64,000 bases of DNA, taken from Heterostelium album PN500 (lineage: Eukaryota; Evosea; Eumycetozoa; Acytosteliales; Acytosteliaceae). The notes below the pieces were generated by a model that was not told the DNA's origin, searched no databases, and saw only the letters and a list, made by a program, of their open reading frames with translations. This document shows, piece by piece, positions 22,855-34,677 of the stretch. Each line of letters opens with the position of its first letter. Within the stretch, counting starts at the first letter, position 1. Made by a program: the position numbers and the translations under genes. Location: NCBI RefSeq assembly GCF_000004825.1, contig NW_008805085.1, forward strand, positions 1,116,001 through 1,180,000. The letters are read 5' to 3'.

Positions 22855-24532
22855 CTAATCCGACTCATCTCTAACATTCAAAATCGATTGTGGATGAATA
22901 CCGGTCTCCTTCAATGTCAAATTATATTCTTTCTTTGTGTACACTTTCTTTGGATACATAGTAATAAACTGATATCCTTCGAAATCAACTCCAGATCCAT
23001 CCAAAAAGTCTGACAACTAATTGAATTAGATTTAAAAAGCAAATGAAATCAGTTAGAAAATGAATACAAATAGTCATAATTATTATTAGTTTGTTTACAT
23101 ACTGTTTGTAATGTATCAGTTGAGTTAAATCTTCTTTCAATCTTTGAATCATCTGGTAATTTAAAAATGATATGAGTGGCCTCTGGTCCTTTTGCTGGTT
23201 CTGGTGGCACCAATGCCATTCTTCCCAACTTTTGTTCCTTTTTGTTCTGTACTTGTTTCTCCTCCTCTTCGACTCTTCTCTTTTCCTCCTCTTCCTTTCT
23301 TGCCTTTTCTTTATCTGCTCTCAATGCCTCTTCATAAGCCAAGTCCTGTTCCTCTACAATTCTTCTTTGTGATTCTTTCTCCTCTCTTAATTAATTGATA
23401 ACAATCGTTAGTAAATAAATTCAAACTTATTTTTTGTGATATCTCTATTATCATGTTAAACCTACTCCTCAGCTTTTACTCTGTTTAACTCTGCCATTTT
23501 AGTACTATACTCAGTGACCAAGTGATTGTAAATGATATCTTTGTCGGTTTCACCTTGGAGAAGTTGGAGGACTTGTGGAGTTCCACCGGCGTTGTGGACG
23601 ATCGATATGATTGGAAGTGTCTCAAAGCTTGGCATTAGATTGACGAGGAATATGAGTGAGTCGGTATCGACAGTACCGACCCAGAACACATAGTTATTCT
23701 TGACGTATTCAAACACTTCATTGGTTTGAAGCACATCGAAACAGAATGAGGTGTAATCGGGATTGTTAGGGTCGTACAGGTAGGTCAGTACCAGCTTACC
23801 GGTTCGCTTGGCTTGCGATAGTGCCTCTTTGTACGATCCCTCAAAGGTTTGTGGCACTAGGATCTTAAACTCGTTGAAGATGTCATTGGAGAAGGCGGGG
23901 TACGACAGCTGGTCGAGAAAATCGGTGAGTGCATGCGGTGATATTCTATCGTTGTAGTTGTTGTTCGGGAAGTAGTTGGTGGCGTACCGGTTGTTCTGGA
24001 AGATCTGGTTGTCGGCATCGTCGTCGTCGTCATCGATATCCTCATCGACATCGATAAACGGTTGATTATTAATGTTGTTGTTGTTGTTTCCACCGACTAT
24101 ATTGGGTGGATCTATCAGCATATCATCTTGACCAACATCATCAACATCATCCACCATCATTGGAGGTGGTGGTTGTGGAATCACTGGTGGATCTATCGCA
24201 GCTGGCTGTTGTTGTTGCTGTTGTTCGTTATTCTCAACTTCTACCATTTCAACTCCACTCAAATCCATTGATGCCAATTGTGTCTGATCTTTATCTTTAA
24301 TTATAACAAATTGTAATGTTAGAGAATCAATCAAATCAACAACAACAACAACAACTTGCTAATATAAATACTACATACTATCGACCAAGTTCAATAACAT
24401 CTGTCTTTGTACGGGTACATTTGTGTACATCTCTAGCATATCTTTCAAATCGAGAACGGTTGCACCTAGAGGTAGAGTGATAGGCAAAGGATTACCTCCA
24501 AATAATACATCAAACGATATTTCACCGTCCAT
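22855..24532 (-). CDS. FAF1-like UBX-domain protein (p97/Cdc48 adaptor)
   Basis: Four exons, 24532-24379, 24294-23466, 23385-23103 and 23016-22855, give 475 residues. Order of domains: an N-terminal ubiquitin-like fold (about 1-52); an acidic, Gln/Pro-rich linker with Asp runs; a UAS thioredoxin-like domain (GSYKEALSQAKRTGKLVLTY, then a DVLQTNEVFEYV segment); a highly charged coiled coil (KARKEEEEKRRVEEEE); and a C-terminal UBX domain (THIIFKLPDDSKIERRF to SILNVRD). UBL-UAS-UBX is the FAF1/FAF2 layout. Such proteins recruit ubiquitylated substrates to the Cdc48/p97 segregase. No hairpin membrane anchor like that of FAF2/UBXD8 is visible, favouring FAF1. The exon 2 donor is GTAGGT, immediately before an in-frame TAG. 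Confidence 0.88.
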
Positions 24533-24927
24533 CTTTCTATAATCTTTTCGATATTATATATATATTCTATTATAATCTCTTTCTTTCTTTCTTTCTTTTT
24601 CTCTATTGAATTCAATAATAATATAGATGACTTTAATAAAAGTATATAATAATAATAATAATTTATTGATTAAAAATAAAAATAAAATAAATTAACAAAT
24701 TGCAATTTCAATATTATTAATTTAATTTTAAAAAAAATTGAAAAACAAATGTTGTGAATTTATCGTTTTTTTTTAATGACTATAATAAGAATGGAAATGA
24801 CTGTACAAAGAATTAAACAAAACAGTTATTAATTTGAAATTTCTTTTAAATTTACTATAAATCTTAGATTTTTTTTATAAATAAAATAAAAATCAATAAT
24901 TTTTTAATTTTTAGGTATTTTATATAT
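24533..24927. other. AT-rich spacer
   Basis: Upstream of the FAF1-like gene (a CTTT run at about 24583-24600) and 3' of the tRNA dimethylallyltransferase gene. No gene seen. Confidence 0.4.
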
Positions 24928-26066
24928 TTATTCTGTGACCGTTACTTCACTTTGTTGTTCTTGTTGCTCTACTTTTGTTTCTTGTTCTTCTTTTGTTTCT
25001 TCTTCTACTTTTGTTGTTTCTTGTTGTTGTTGTTGTTGTTGTTGCTGTTTCAATTGTCTTTGTTGACGTTGTTGATTTCTTGTATGTTGTTTTGATTTTA
25101 GATGGTTTCTCCATTGAACTATTCCATTGATTTCACGATTGTCGCAAACCTGACAATAGTGTTTCTCCCATTGATCAAGAGAGCTATTTGATGATCTCTT
25201 ATTGTTACTGTTCTTGGCTGATGCTACACCGTTGTCATCTTCATTGCCATTCTCTAGATGATGATAATACAATTCATTCTCTTTCTTGGCAATATAGTTA
25301 TTTACAATCTGCTCTGATCTCTCTGATACCTCCGTTTGCCAACGCGTCAGATCGCTCGTATCCAGCTTGTGTATGACCAACTTGTCCTGTGAGAGTTTCT
25401 TCACCCATTTCTTTTGCTTCGAAGAATACTGTCTCGTTCTCAACTTTATCTGTTGGACACACAGTGCCAGTTGTTCCCTCTCCCCTTCATCAACCGGTGT
25501 CAAAACTAACAAAGAGTCAGAAGAATCAGCAGTAGAGGTAATATTACCCTCATTTACACCCTCCTCTTTCTCTTTCTTCTTCCTCTTCACTTTTAACAAA
25601 TAATATGGATAGAGTTCTTTTACGCCGATTGCTTGTGTCAGTCCTTTAGTGAAATTCTCAGTGCTCTCGGCGTTGATGAGATCTTCACAACCAAAGATAT
25701 CGAAACACTCTTTAACCATGCCACGATCTATCATCTGATCGACACGCTCGTTCAAACGCTGTTCCAATACCTGATTAGAGCAATCCAACCAAATCAAGCA
25801 AGATCTGTATCTCTGTACTCTTGAATTCTTCTGTTCCAATACCATATCGCTATGTTTCCTTCCAGTATCATAATAGATATCCAAACTTCTCTTTATCTTT
25901 CTGAAATCATTACTATGTAATTTCTTTGCCATCAACTCATCTACTTCCTTTAACTTTTCATAACTATATACTCTTTCATTGTTTTCAACACTGTTATTAT
26001 CATCATTATTATTATTACTAATTGTTGTCGTTGTAGTCGTTGAATCTGTATTTGATGTTATATTAC

Positions 26067-26098
<32 letters not shown>

Positions 26099-26664
26099 GC
26101 AGTATCTTGTTCATCATATGATATTAACGTATTACTCCAAAGTATTGATGTTGTATAATAATGAGTCCCACCAACAATTATTGGAATTTTACCTCTTGAA
26201 TGTATATCTTTTATCTTGTTGTTTTGATGATTAGATAATATTAGTTTAGATTAGATTATATTAAGTAAAGTTAAGTTAAGTTGATTAATTACATACAATA
26301 GGTATGACGGTTGATATGAAGTTACCAACATTATAACTCAATTGATTCAATTCGAGTAATGACATCATATGATGTGGTATTCCCTCCATTTCATCGGTGG
26401 TCACTTTGTTGGTGATGACATCGGCACCCTTATAGAGTTGCATAGAATCACTACTGATGATCTCACCATTATATTTCTTTGCCAACTCAATAGATAGCTT
26501 ACTCTATTTATATATATATGTATATTTAAAGTTAATTAAATTGAATTCAATAAACTACTTTACAACTCAGCAACAATAATAGTAACAATAATAGTAACAA
26601 TCAATTAACCTACCTTTCCAACACCAGTAGTTCCAAGTATAAATATAACTAAATTATCATCCAT
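24928..26664 (-). CDS. tRNA dimethylallyltransferase (MiaA/Mod5/TRIT1 family)
   Basis: Three exons, 26664-26614, 26503-26297 and 26214-24928, give 514 residues. The P-loop GTTGVGKS is split by intron 1. Other family motifs are [67 protein letters not shown] and [11 protein letters not shown]-terminal matrin-type C2H2 zinc finger ([19 protein letters not shown], then KSKQH) is typical of eukaryotic TRIT1/Mod5. The enzyme transfers a dimethylallyl group to A37 of tRNAs reading UNN codons. A poly-Asn/Thr insert (10 consecutive AAT codons) lies after VGGTHYY, and a poly-Gln run follows the zinc finger. Dictyostelids also use an IPT paralogue for discadenine, but the zinc finger favours the tRNA enzyme. 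No clear mitochondrial presequence. Confidence 0.95.
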
Positions 26665-27015
26665 CACTACCTATCTCTATCTTATTATATATAATAATCA
26701 AAAAAAATATAAAAATAAATAAATAAAAATATTGAATATCAATAAAAAAAAATTATATATTCATAAAAATATATATTATCAGTAACAATTGTACTACTAT
26801 ATTACATTAAATTGTTATAAACAATGGAAATCAACTAAAGTTTAACTATTGAGAGACTGCACATTTTCGAAGTTCATAGAATTTTCGAAATTTTTAATAT
26901 TTTTGATTTTTAAAAATTTTGGTGGAGAGTGGCATGCTGCGATGCGTTGGTTCGCTCCATACTACATTTCAAGTGGGTGTCGCATCTTTATTCCTCCTTT
27001 TAGTCGCTCAACACC
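26665..27015 (+). promoter_or_regulatory. Upstream region of the uS11 gene and of the divergent tRNA-modification gene
   Basis: Divergent promoter of 351 bp. The right part (26850-27015) is less AT-rich, with TTCGAAGTTCATAGAATTTTC followed by a pyrimidine-rich stretch (TTTATTCCTCCTTTTAGTC) just before the uS11 ATG, probably the 5' UTR and transcription start zone. Confidence 0.45.
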
Positions 27016-27786
27016 ATGGTAAGTGTTTATGTCTAACTATGATGCATCTCTATCTATCATCCTATTTAGATTACAGATTAGTTTACAGAAGAGAAATGAA
27101 AAGAAAAGTCTAAAGAGATAGATAGCAAAGAAAGGAAGGAAAGAGAAGAGAAATAGAGAAGAGATTGCATTATTGTTTTGAGATAGAAAGAGAAGAAAGT
27201 GATTATTAATTGTTGTGATAATCACATTTACATTTATAGTCAGGAAAGAAAGAAGCTAAGGCCCCAAAGATTGTTGAAAATCTTGCCGACAAGATCGGAA
27301 ACAGACCAGGAGAAGAGGTCTTTGCTGTTGCTCACATCTTCGCCTCATTCAATGATACTTTCGTACATATCACTGATATTTCCTCAAAGGAAACCATCGT
27401 CCGTGTTACTGGTGGTATGAAGGTCAAGACTGATCGTGATGAGTCATCCCCATACGCTGCCACCATGGCTGCCCAAGACGTCGCTGCTCGTTGCAAGGAA
27501 ATCGGTATCACCGCCCTCCACATTAAGTTGAGAGCCACCGGTGGTCAAGGTTCAAAGACCCCAGGTCCAGGTGCCCAATCAGCTTTGAGAGCTTTGGCCC
27601 GTTCTGGTATGAAGATCGGTCGTATTGAAGATGTCACACCAGTTCCAACTGACTCCACACGTAGAAAGGGTAATTATCACACAAACATCATCATCATCAT
27701 CACAATATCAACATAGTGAAACTAATCAAAATATTCTTTTTTAACTCTAACAAAATATAGGTGGTCACAGAGGTAGAAGACTTTAA
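27016..27786 (+). CDS. rps14: 40S ribosomal protein uS11 (S14)
   Basis: Three exons: 27016-27018 (only the ATG), 27240-27669 and 27761-27786, giving 152 residues, the normal size. The donor after ATG is GTAAGT and the next exon starts TCA GGA AAG AAA GAA. Universally conserved stretches: [66 protein letters not shown] and the C-terminal [19 protein letters not shown] with HRGRRL. The protein lies in the platform of the small subunit and takes part in 18S rRNA 3' end formation. Codon use is strongly biased to C-ending codons. A first coding exon consisting of the start codon alone is common for ribosomal protein genes. Confidence 0.98.
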
Positions 27787-28008
27787 ACGGGAAATCACAG
27801 GATTTTTAGCCTTCTTGAAATTTTTACGAGCTTTAAATTTTCATTTCTGGTTGAATTTTGTTGAAATGACCATTTTTATAAATAAAACACCAATAATTTA
27901 AAAGACATGGTATAATTTATATGTACTACAGATATTATTATCTATATCTAATTGCTTTTTTATTTTATTTTTTTTCGTTGACAACTCAAAATCCATGAAT
28001 GTTTTATT
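27787..28008. other. 3' region of the uS11 gene
   Basis: AT-rich with poly(A)-signal-like AATAAA at 27880. It runs into the inverted repeat at 28009. No gene seen. Confidence 0.4.
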
Positions 28009-28054
28009 ATGATAATTCTATTGATTATTTACTTGAAAATAATAGAATTATCAT
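28009..28054. repeat. Inverted repeat, 14-bp perfect arms, between two 3' ends
   Basis: ATGATAATTCTATT at 28009-28022 pairs exactly with 28041-28054 across an 18-nt loop. It sits between the 3' end of uS11 and the 3' end of a small minus-strand frame, so it could shape 3' processing of either transcript. Confidence 0.65.
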
Positions 28055-28058
28055 TGTC

Positions 28059-28196
28059 TCACAGACTGAGTATTATATCAATCACATTTATAAATTTACA
28101 TGTCAAGTCGACCAACTCAATGCCATTATTTATCTTTTTTAAGTATCTGTTCGCGCCACTTTCTAATGATACAGCTTGAATCTTTGAATTGGTCAT
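28059..28196 (-). CDS. Possible small protein, 45 aa, unrecognised
   Basis: From the ATG at 28196 the frame runs 45 codons (start MTNSKIQAVSLESGANRYLK) with less AT-biased codons than the flanking spacer. It could be a short gene, one exon of a broken gene, or chance. No family recognised. Confidence 0.3.
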   Translation of the reverse strand: MTNSKIQAVSLESGANRYLKKINNGIELVDLTCKFINVIDIILSL

Positions 28197-28451
28197 TTTT
28201 ATCCAAAAAAATTCAGAAAATAATTTTTTAATACTATAAAAGTTTAGTTGTGTGTTGTTTTGCAAGCAAATGATTTTTACATCAATCACAATTATATAGT
28301 AGTCATTTTTTTTTTAAAGTATTTATATATGTTTTTGTTTATATAGGAAAAAGGTTAATTTTTTTTTTTTGTTATTCTTCTTCTTCTTCATTTTGCTTAT
28401 ATATACAAAATTAATTGTTGATTTGCATTGATCAAATAATAATTAATAATA

Positions 28452-30236
28452 ATGAAAGAAGAAAGAGTAGTTAGAGAATTGGATTGTAGTGTACAAGAGT
28501 TTCTAGAGATTTACAAGGATGACGAGAGTCAGAGACAGTATCATTTGGATAGAGGTGATATCAATATGGTGTTCAATCCGTTTGTGGTGAACACTGGCAA
28601 TGGCAACGTTCAGTCGAGAACAATCTCCTTTCAGGCACCCATCAATGCACCGCCCTCGATTACAAAGATCATCGGCAAAGATGCAACGTCGATCGTCGAG
28701 AAACAATCGATTACATCGATCAACACTGACAGCACAACCAGTTTCTCATTGAAAATAGATACCTCTTATAAGCCTGATATCATGGGTGACTACTTTCAAG
28801 TGGAGACAGAGTGGATACTTACACCTAACAACAACAACATATCAACATCAGCAACAACAACAACAACATCATCATCAAATAATCTTAATAGATTATCTAC
28901 ATCATTGACACTTATCATTAGAGCATCGTTCAATATGAGATTTGTTGGTCATATTTTCGAAATGTTTATCAGCAAGGCTGCAGCTGCTTCAGCAGTTCAG
29001 TATGTAGACATAGTTGAACAGAGACTAGAGAAATCAAAAGTATCACGTTTAAATCAATTGAAGTTACAATTGGAACAACAACAAAAACAACAGCAACAGC
29101 AACAGCAGCAGCAAGAAAGAGAAAGGGAAAAAGAAAGAGAAAGAGAGAAAGAAAAAGAAAAAGAAAAAGAGAGAGAATATCAATATAGTTTACAATTAGA
29201 AAAAGAAAGAGAAAGAGAAATAGAAAAACAAGTTAGAGAAAGAGGTAGAGAGAGAGATAGAGAAAGAGATAGTAATATAGTTGTTAGAAAACCAAGAAGT
29301 AGTAGTAGCAGTGGTTATAACAATAATGCTACTGGTAGTAGGAGGAAAAGATCAAATAAATTCAAGAATTGGACTGTTGATTGTAAGAAACAGGTGATTG
29401 AAGACTATCTAAAGGGTGATCTCGAGCAACTTAAAGAATATACAAGAGATACTTCACAAAGTTTATTAAAGATTGAAATATCACTATCTGAAATGAAAAG
29501 TAATAATAATAATAGTAGTAATGTAAATAATAATAATAATAGTAATAGTAGTAGTAGTTTTGATAATGGTTATGATAATAATAATAATATAAATCATTCA
29601 ATGACATCTTCATCATCTTCATCATTGAATAGCTATCATAATAGCAGTAATAATAATATGAATAATAGTGGCTATAATAATATTAATGAAAATGATAATG
29701 ATACAATTGAACAGGAGCTGAATAATGTGATATCTTTATTGAGACAGATCGAGTTGAACAATCGTGTTCTCAGGGAGAAACGTAGAATGACCGAGGAGTC
29801 AATCGATCAGGAGTTGTCTGCCATTCTTAATTACCTTTCGCAAGATCAGCAACAACAACAACAACAACAGGAGAGTAGTTTATCTTCATGGTGGACATGG
29901 ACATCTTCGTGGCTACCTACGACAAACTCCAACACTTCAACAGCAACTCAAATAATAATAATCATTACAACCATCATTTCAATATTCGCAATAACAAAAT
30001 CAATTTCAAAGTCAAACAACAATAACGCTACTAACAAAAGCAACAATATCAACAACAACAACAACAATTTATTAAATACAAATCAAATTACACCAACTAT
30101 TACATCTACTTTATCATCTTCATTGATCCTACCAACAAATTCAATAACTTCACAAACAGCAACAACATCATCTTCATTAAATTTACTAACAAAACAACTG
30201 TCAAAGTTATTTAATAAATTTTATGAAAAATCTTAA
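28452..30236 (+). CDS. VASt/START-like domain protein with a C-terminal membrane anchor
   Basis: Single exon, 594 residues. The N-terminal about 190 residues form an ordered domain (VQEFLEIYKDD, SRTISFQAPINAP, DIMGDYFQVETEWIL, LIIRASFNMRFVGHIFEMFI) that resembles the VASt lipid-transfer fold in the order of strands and the closing helix SKAAAASAVQYVDIVEQ. A long Gln/Arg/Glu charged region, probably coiled coil, and an Asn/Ser tract follow. A membrane helix near residue 517-535 (ATQIIIIITTIISIFAI) lies close to the C-terminus. VASt proteins such as Lam/GRAMD1 move sterols at ER contact sites; here there is no GRAM domain, so a lipid-transfer role is inference. Confidence 0.6.
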   Translation: MKEERVVRELDCSVQEFLEIYKDDESQRQYHLDRGDINMVFNPFVVNTGNGNVQSRTISFQAPINAPPSITKIIGKDATSIVEKQSITSINTDSTTSFSLKIDTSYKPDIMGDYFQVETEWILTPNNNNISTSATTTTTSSSNNLNRLSTSLTLIIRASFNMRFVGHIFEMFISKAAAASAVQYVDIVEQRLEKSKVSRLNQLKLQLEQQQKQQQQQQQQQEREREKEREREKEKEKEKEREYQYSLQLEKEREREIEKQVRERGRERDRERDSNIVVRKPRSSSSSGYNNNATGSRRKRSNKFKNWTVDCKKQVIEDYLKGDLEQLKEYTRDTSQSLLKIEISLSEMKSNNNNSSNVNNNNNSNSSSSFDNGYDNNNNINHSMTSSSSSSLNSYHNSSNNNMNNSGYNNINENDNDTIEQELNNVISLLRQIELNNRVLREKRRMTEESIDQELSAILNYLSQDQQQQQQQQESSLSSWWTWTSSWLPTTNSNTSTATQIIIIITTIISIFAITKSISKSNNNNATNKSNNINNNNNNLLNTNQITPTITSTLSSSLILPTNSITSQTATTSSSLNLLTKQLSKLFNKFYEKS

Positions 30237-31830
30237 CATTGTTGTTTGATAAATAAATATGTGATAATTTATTATATTTGTATGAATTGAGTTGAGTTGG
30301 TTGGTTGGTCAATATTCTTCTTCACTCATTCCATTTGAAAGATTTCTTTGTTTTTTATTTGTTTTTGATTTTTGTATTTTTTTTTTGTTTTTTTCCAAAC
30401 AAACTTCTTTAAAAAGTTGTTATTTTTTTTTGTTTTTTAAAATTATTATTGTATTCTTTTCTTTTTAACTATCTTTTTATATTCAAATCAAAGCCAATCC
30501 AATTCAAACCTACAATCAAATTATTAATTATTACCTCTTTATTATCTTTTTTATATATAATCAAAATCTTAATGTATGGATTATTAAATAAAAATATCAA
30601 TTTAGTATTCGTAAATTAGTTTTTATATATTCAGGTATTACTCTTTATATTTATCTCACTTTTGAGAGAAGAGTAGTAGTAGTAGCATAGTCAGTAGCAG
30701 CAGCAGCAGTAGTTGTATTAAATAACACAATCATCAGTTAATAAAAGTCATTTAGGTCAAGTCAAGTTTAGTTTAGTAGTAGTTTTTTTTTTTGCAATTA
30801 ATAATAGTACAACTGAAAAGAAACAAATAAGAGTACCATAGACTAACTATATAGTTATTGGAATACTTGTTGTTGTTTATATTGTTGTTGAAACCAAATA
30901 AAGTTAATAGTTGAGCATTGGAAACCATTAACATGCAATCTTGTGTCGGAATCACCTGTTGTTTATCATTGTATCTTAATTTTAATAATCACCAATTTAG
31001 TGAAGACATTTGGAATTACTCTATATCACCAGCTGCCATTTGATCTTCATTCAATTCAATTCAATTGAGAGAACCAGCAGCAGTTAACTTTTTTAAACAT
31101 AGCAAGCAAGCAAGCATAAATAACACACATAATTATAATTGAAACACCAACCAGTCAGCAGAAGTAGGTGTATTAACACAAAACACAGTGTTCAACCTTT
31201 TTTTTTAATTCATAAAAAGACTTTTTCAACAAGAATCAACAAAAAAACAAAAAAAATAGAAAAAAAAAAAATAGAAAAAAAAATAACAAAATAATAATAA
31301 TAAATTTGTCAATCACCAGCAATAACAACATTTTCAATTAATACAACAACTTTTAATATCATAAAGTACTGTGTGCGTGTGTTGTTTTTTTTATACAATA
31401 GCTTTTTGGAAAAAACAAACAAACAAACAAAAAAAAAAGGTTTCAATTTAACAATTACATATTTATTAGTAAAATCTTATAATAAGTTGTTTTTGTTGTT
31501 TTTTGTTTTGTTTTTTTTTTTTAATTTTCAAATTTGTTTACTTTGTTTTTTTAGGTCCAACAACTTGACAATAATAATAATAATATAACAATAATAATAG
31601 TAACAATAGTAACAGAGTAGAATAGAATAGAATAGAATAGAAAGTAGAGTAAAGTAGAGGAGTAAAGAAGAAGAAGAAGAAGAGTAGAGGAGTAATTAGT
31701 TTGTTAGAAAGAAACAAAAGCAAAAAAAAAAAAAAAAAAACTAAAAAACTAAAAACTAGTAATAGTTGTATTTTTTTTTTTAGTTTAAGTCTACGCACAC
31801 GAGTAATTTATTATTGTTAGTGGAGTAAAC
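30237..31830. other. 1.6-kb upstream spacer of the NYN-domain gene
   Basis: No gene seen. It has T/A homopolymers, AGT/AGC trinucleotide runs (about 30672-30712), a GAATA repeat (31618-31640) and GAA runs. Probably the promoter and long 5' UTR of the NYN gene. Confidence 0.4.
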
Positions 31831-34677
31831 ATGAATCTTAGTGACAGTGACAATGATACTCTAATTGCCTCGTGTTTCGACTTTATTGATGTAAATGATA
31901 ACTTTGATAGTGACAATGACGACGACGACGATGATGATGATGACGATGAGCATGAACACTACTCTTACCACTCGGTCAACAATATTCAACAGTATTTTGG
32001 CAAGTCTGGAGGCAGTAGCAACGGACATCATCACCAACAGCACCATGGTGGTAATCACCACCACTCCAGGGTGAATGGCGTGGTCGGCCGTGCAGGTGCA
32101 GGTGCTTTGGACAACGGTGGTGAAAACCATGCAAGTGGCGACAGTGATCTAGATGCATCCGATGACGACATCTTTATTCAACCACATAATTACGCACACC
32201 ATCAACCTGTCAGCAACAACAACACTGGAAACGGTAATCACAACGGTGTGGGTACCATCGGTGGAAGCGGCCACGGCAACAATAGCAACTTAATACAGCG
32301 ACGTCGCCGAGGTGCACCCAAAGCACAAGATGGCAATGATAGCAGTGACGACAGCAGTGACAATGATAGTAGCTTTGACGAAAGTGGAGATGATAATAAT
32401 TTGGTATCAAACAGTAACAATAATAATGGTAGCAGACAGCATCAACATCAACATCAACAACAACACAACCATCATCACCATCACCACCAACAACAAAGCA
32501 TGTCTCGTCAACAACAACAACAACAACAACAATCATCAATATCTCAGCAATCACTTCAAAACAGACCAAAGAAACAATTTGAACCTTCTATACAAGCATC
32601 TCCTTCAATAGTACCACAGCAACAACATCAAGAAAGACAATCAACTCCATCCAAGAAGCAACAGCAAGATAGACAATCGGGTAATAATGGTAAATTCAAG
32701 AAATCTGGAAGAAACTCATCGAAGGATTCAGCTCCATCCGTTGTCAAAATTCTAAAGAGAAATGAGACAAGTGTTGGTATGTATATATTTAAATGATAAG
32801 CTAACATTAAATATAGTTTTGAATACTAATTTTATTACTATTTAGATCCAGATCAATTGAATAAAATGTTTACACCAACGAAAGGAGACAAACAAACTGT
32901 TACCGCGGTTGTTTCAACTGGATCTTCTTCGGCTGCTGCAACAGCAAATGGCAATGGCCAGAAGCAGCCAAAGAAATCAAAAAAAGAGAGATCCTCCGAT
33001 AAGAAAAAGTCGGCTGGTAACAACGATCATCATCACCATCAGAATCAAAGCAATGGAAATGGTCAAAATGCTGTACAGCTTACGCCGCTTCAGCAGCAGC
33101 AACTTCAATTGGAAATGAAGCAGCGGTATCGCGAGGAAAAAGCAGTCGGTCGTATCCTGGGTGAAACACCGACTCCTTTCGATTTGGATACAGTGACATT
33201 CACATCGCTCAACAATTTCGAGCTGAATGAAATCGTTTTGGTTCCACGTTCGCGTGGTGGTCTCACCTATGGAAAGATCCACGAGATTCTCTCGTCCTCT
33301 CAGTGTCACCACGACACGAGCGTACATCATCCCGGTACAAACTATCGTGCGATCTATCCATCCGGTGCCAAAAAAGACAATCTCTTCAAGGATTTGCCAT
33401 CTTCCTACCTTGGAAAGTTGCAATCCTACGAAAAGGTTGTGCCAATCGCTGGTGGTGACAACTCGGCTACCACTCGCCAAATCGGACAAAAGGCATCGGC
33501 TAAGGATCTCCAGAATCTAGTATTCTCACCAGCTTCCAAGTTTCTACCGAATCAGATTGCTCTCATCCCGAGAAGCAAGGGTGGATTCACCTATGGTGGA
33601 ATCATCAAGGAGTGCAGAGTTCCATGCAAGGTCGGTGATATCAAGCATGAAGTTCAAGGCTATCGTGTCTTGGTAGAGAAGAGAAACGACACTACCATCA
33701 TCAAAGATCTCATCGTTGGAAATATTGGTAAGATATTCAGTGTTGAGAATCAACAGCAAGTAGCTCAACAACAACAACTACAACAACAAAAGAATGAAAA
33801 GAAACAGCCAATCATAAATAATAATAATAATAGTAATAATAATAATAATAGTAGTATGGAATCAGCTGTCTTATCAACTCCATCTGCAAAGGATGATGCT
33901 GGTAATGACTCTACTGGTGACGATGTTGCAAAGGTTGATAAAGATGAGAAACATAATTCTGGTGATGACGATGACGATGATGAAGAAGAGATTCTATGGC
34001 ATGGTGAATCATCTGGAACTACAAGTTCCAGCGCCAATAACAACAATACAACAACCACTACCACTACAACTTTTGAAACACCACAACTACCTGCTCAATC
34101 TAAACTTCAACAACCACCTGCTCTTGGTGCAAGAGGAGTTATCGAAGTACCATCAGACTCTGTTGTTTTCACAAAGAACAAAAAGAACAAGTCATCCTCT
34201 TATTTGGTTGTTATCGACGGACCGAATGTCGCATTGAAATACGGTAAAAAGAACTGTTTCTCTGTGATTGCCATCAAGAAGGCGTTGGATTACTACATTC
34301 AACGTGGCTATGAAGCGGTTGCATTCGTTCCAGAGTCTGTTGCCTCGAGAAAACCAACCGGTCCAAACGCACCAATGAAGTTGTTGGATTTCCAACCGGT
34401 CGTCGATAACTTTGCCATGTTCCAAGAGCTGGTTGCCCGAGAGTTGGTTTGCTTGACGCCACCGCAAGACTATGACGATAGCTATGCGATCCAATACGCC
34501 AAGAAACACAACGCCATCATTGTAACGAACGACCGCTACAACGATCACATCAACAAGCAAGAGACAGACGCCGAGAGACAGAAAGCCAGGAAGTTCATTC
34601 GCGAACACTGTATATCGTTCACCTTTGTTCGTCAGGAATTCCTTCCAAATCCAGACTTTCAATTTCCAAACACTTAA
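31831..34677 (+). CDS. NYN-domain ribonuclease (Zc3h12a/N4BP1-like) with duplicated domain
   Basis: Two exons, 31831-32776 and 32846-34677, give 925 residues. The first about 315 residues are Asp/His/Gln/Asn/Ser low complexity. Two copies of a domain of about 70 residues follow: residues about 434-509 (FELNEIVLVPRSRGGLTYGK) and 541-614 (FLPNQIALIPRSKGGFTYGG), which look like Tudor/SH3-type barrels. After another disordered linker the C-terminal 160 residues are an NYN/PIN-like nuclease: VVIDGPNVALKYGKK, YDDSYAIQYAKKHNAIIVTN and NDRYNDHI give the expected acidic catalytic residues. Regnase, KHNYN and N4BP1 relatives cleave structured or foreign mRNA. The CCCH zinc finger of regnase is absent. 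Role in mRNA or element silencing is inference. Confidence 0.85.

Noticed and set aside
32210-32569. Minus-strand Val/Cys-rich frame of 119 residues
   Set aside because: Antisense of Asp/Asn/His repeats in the NYN gene.
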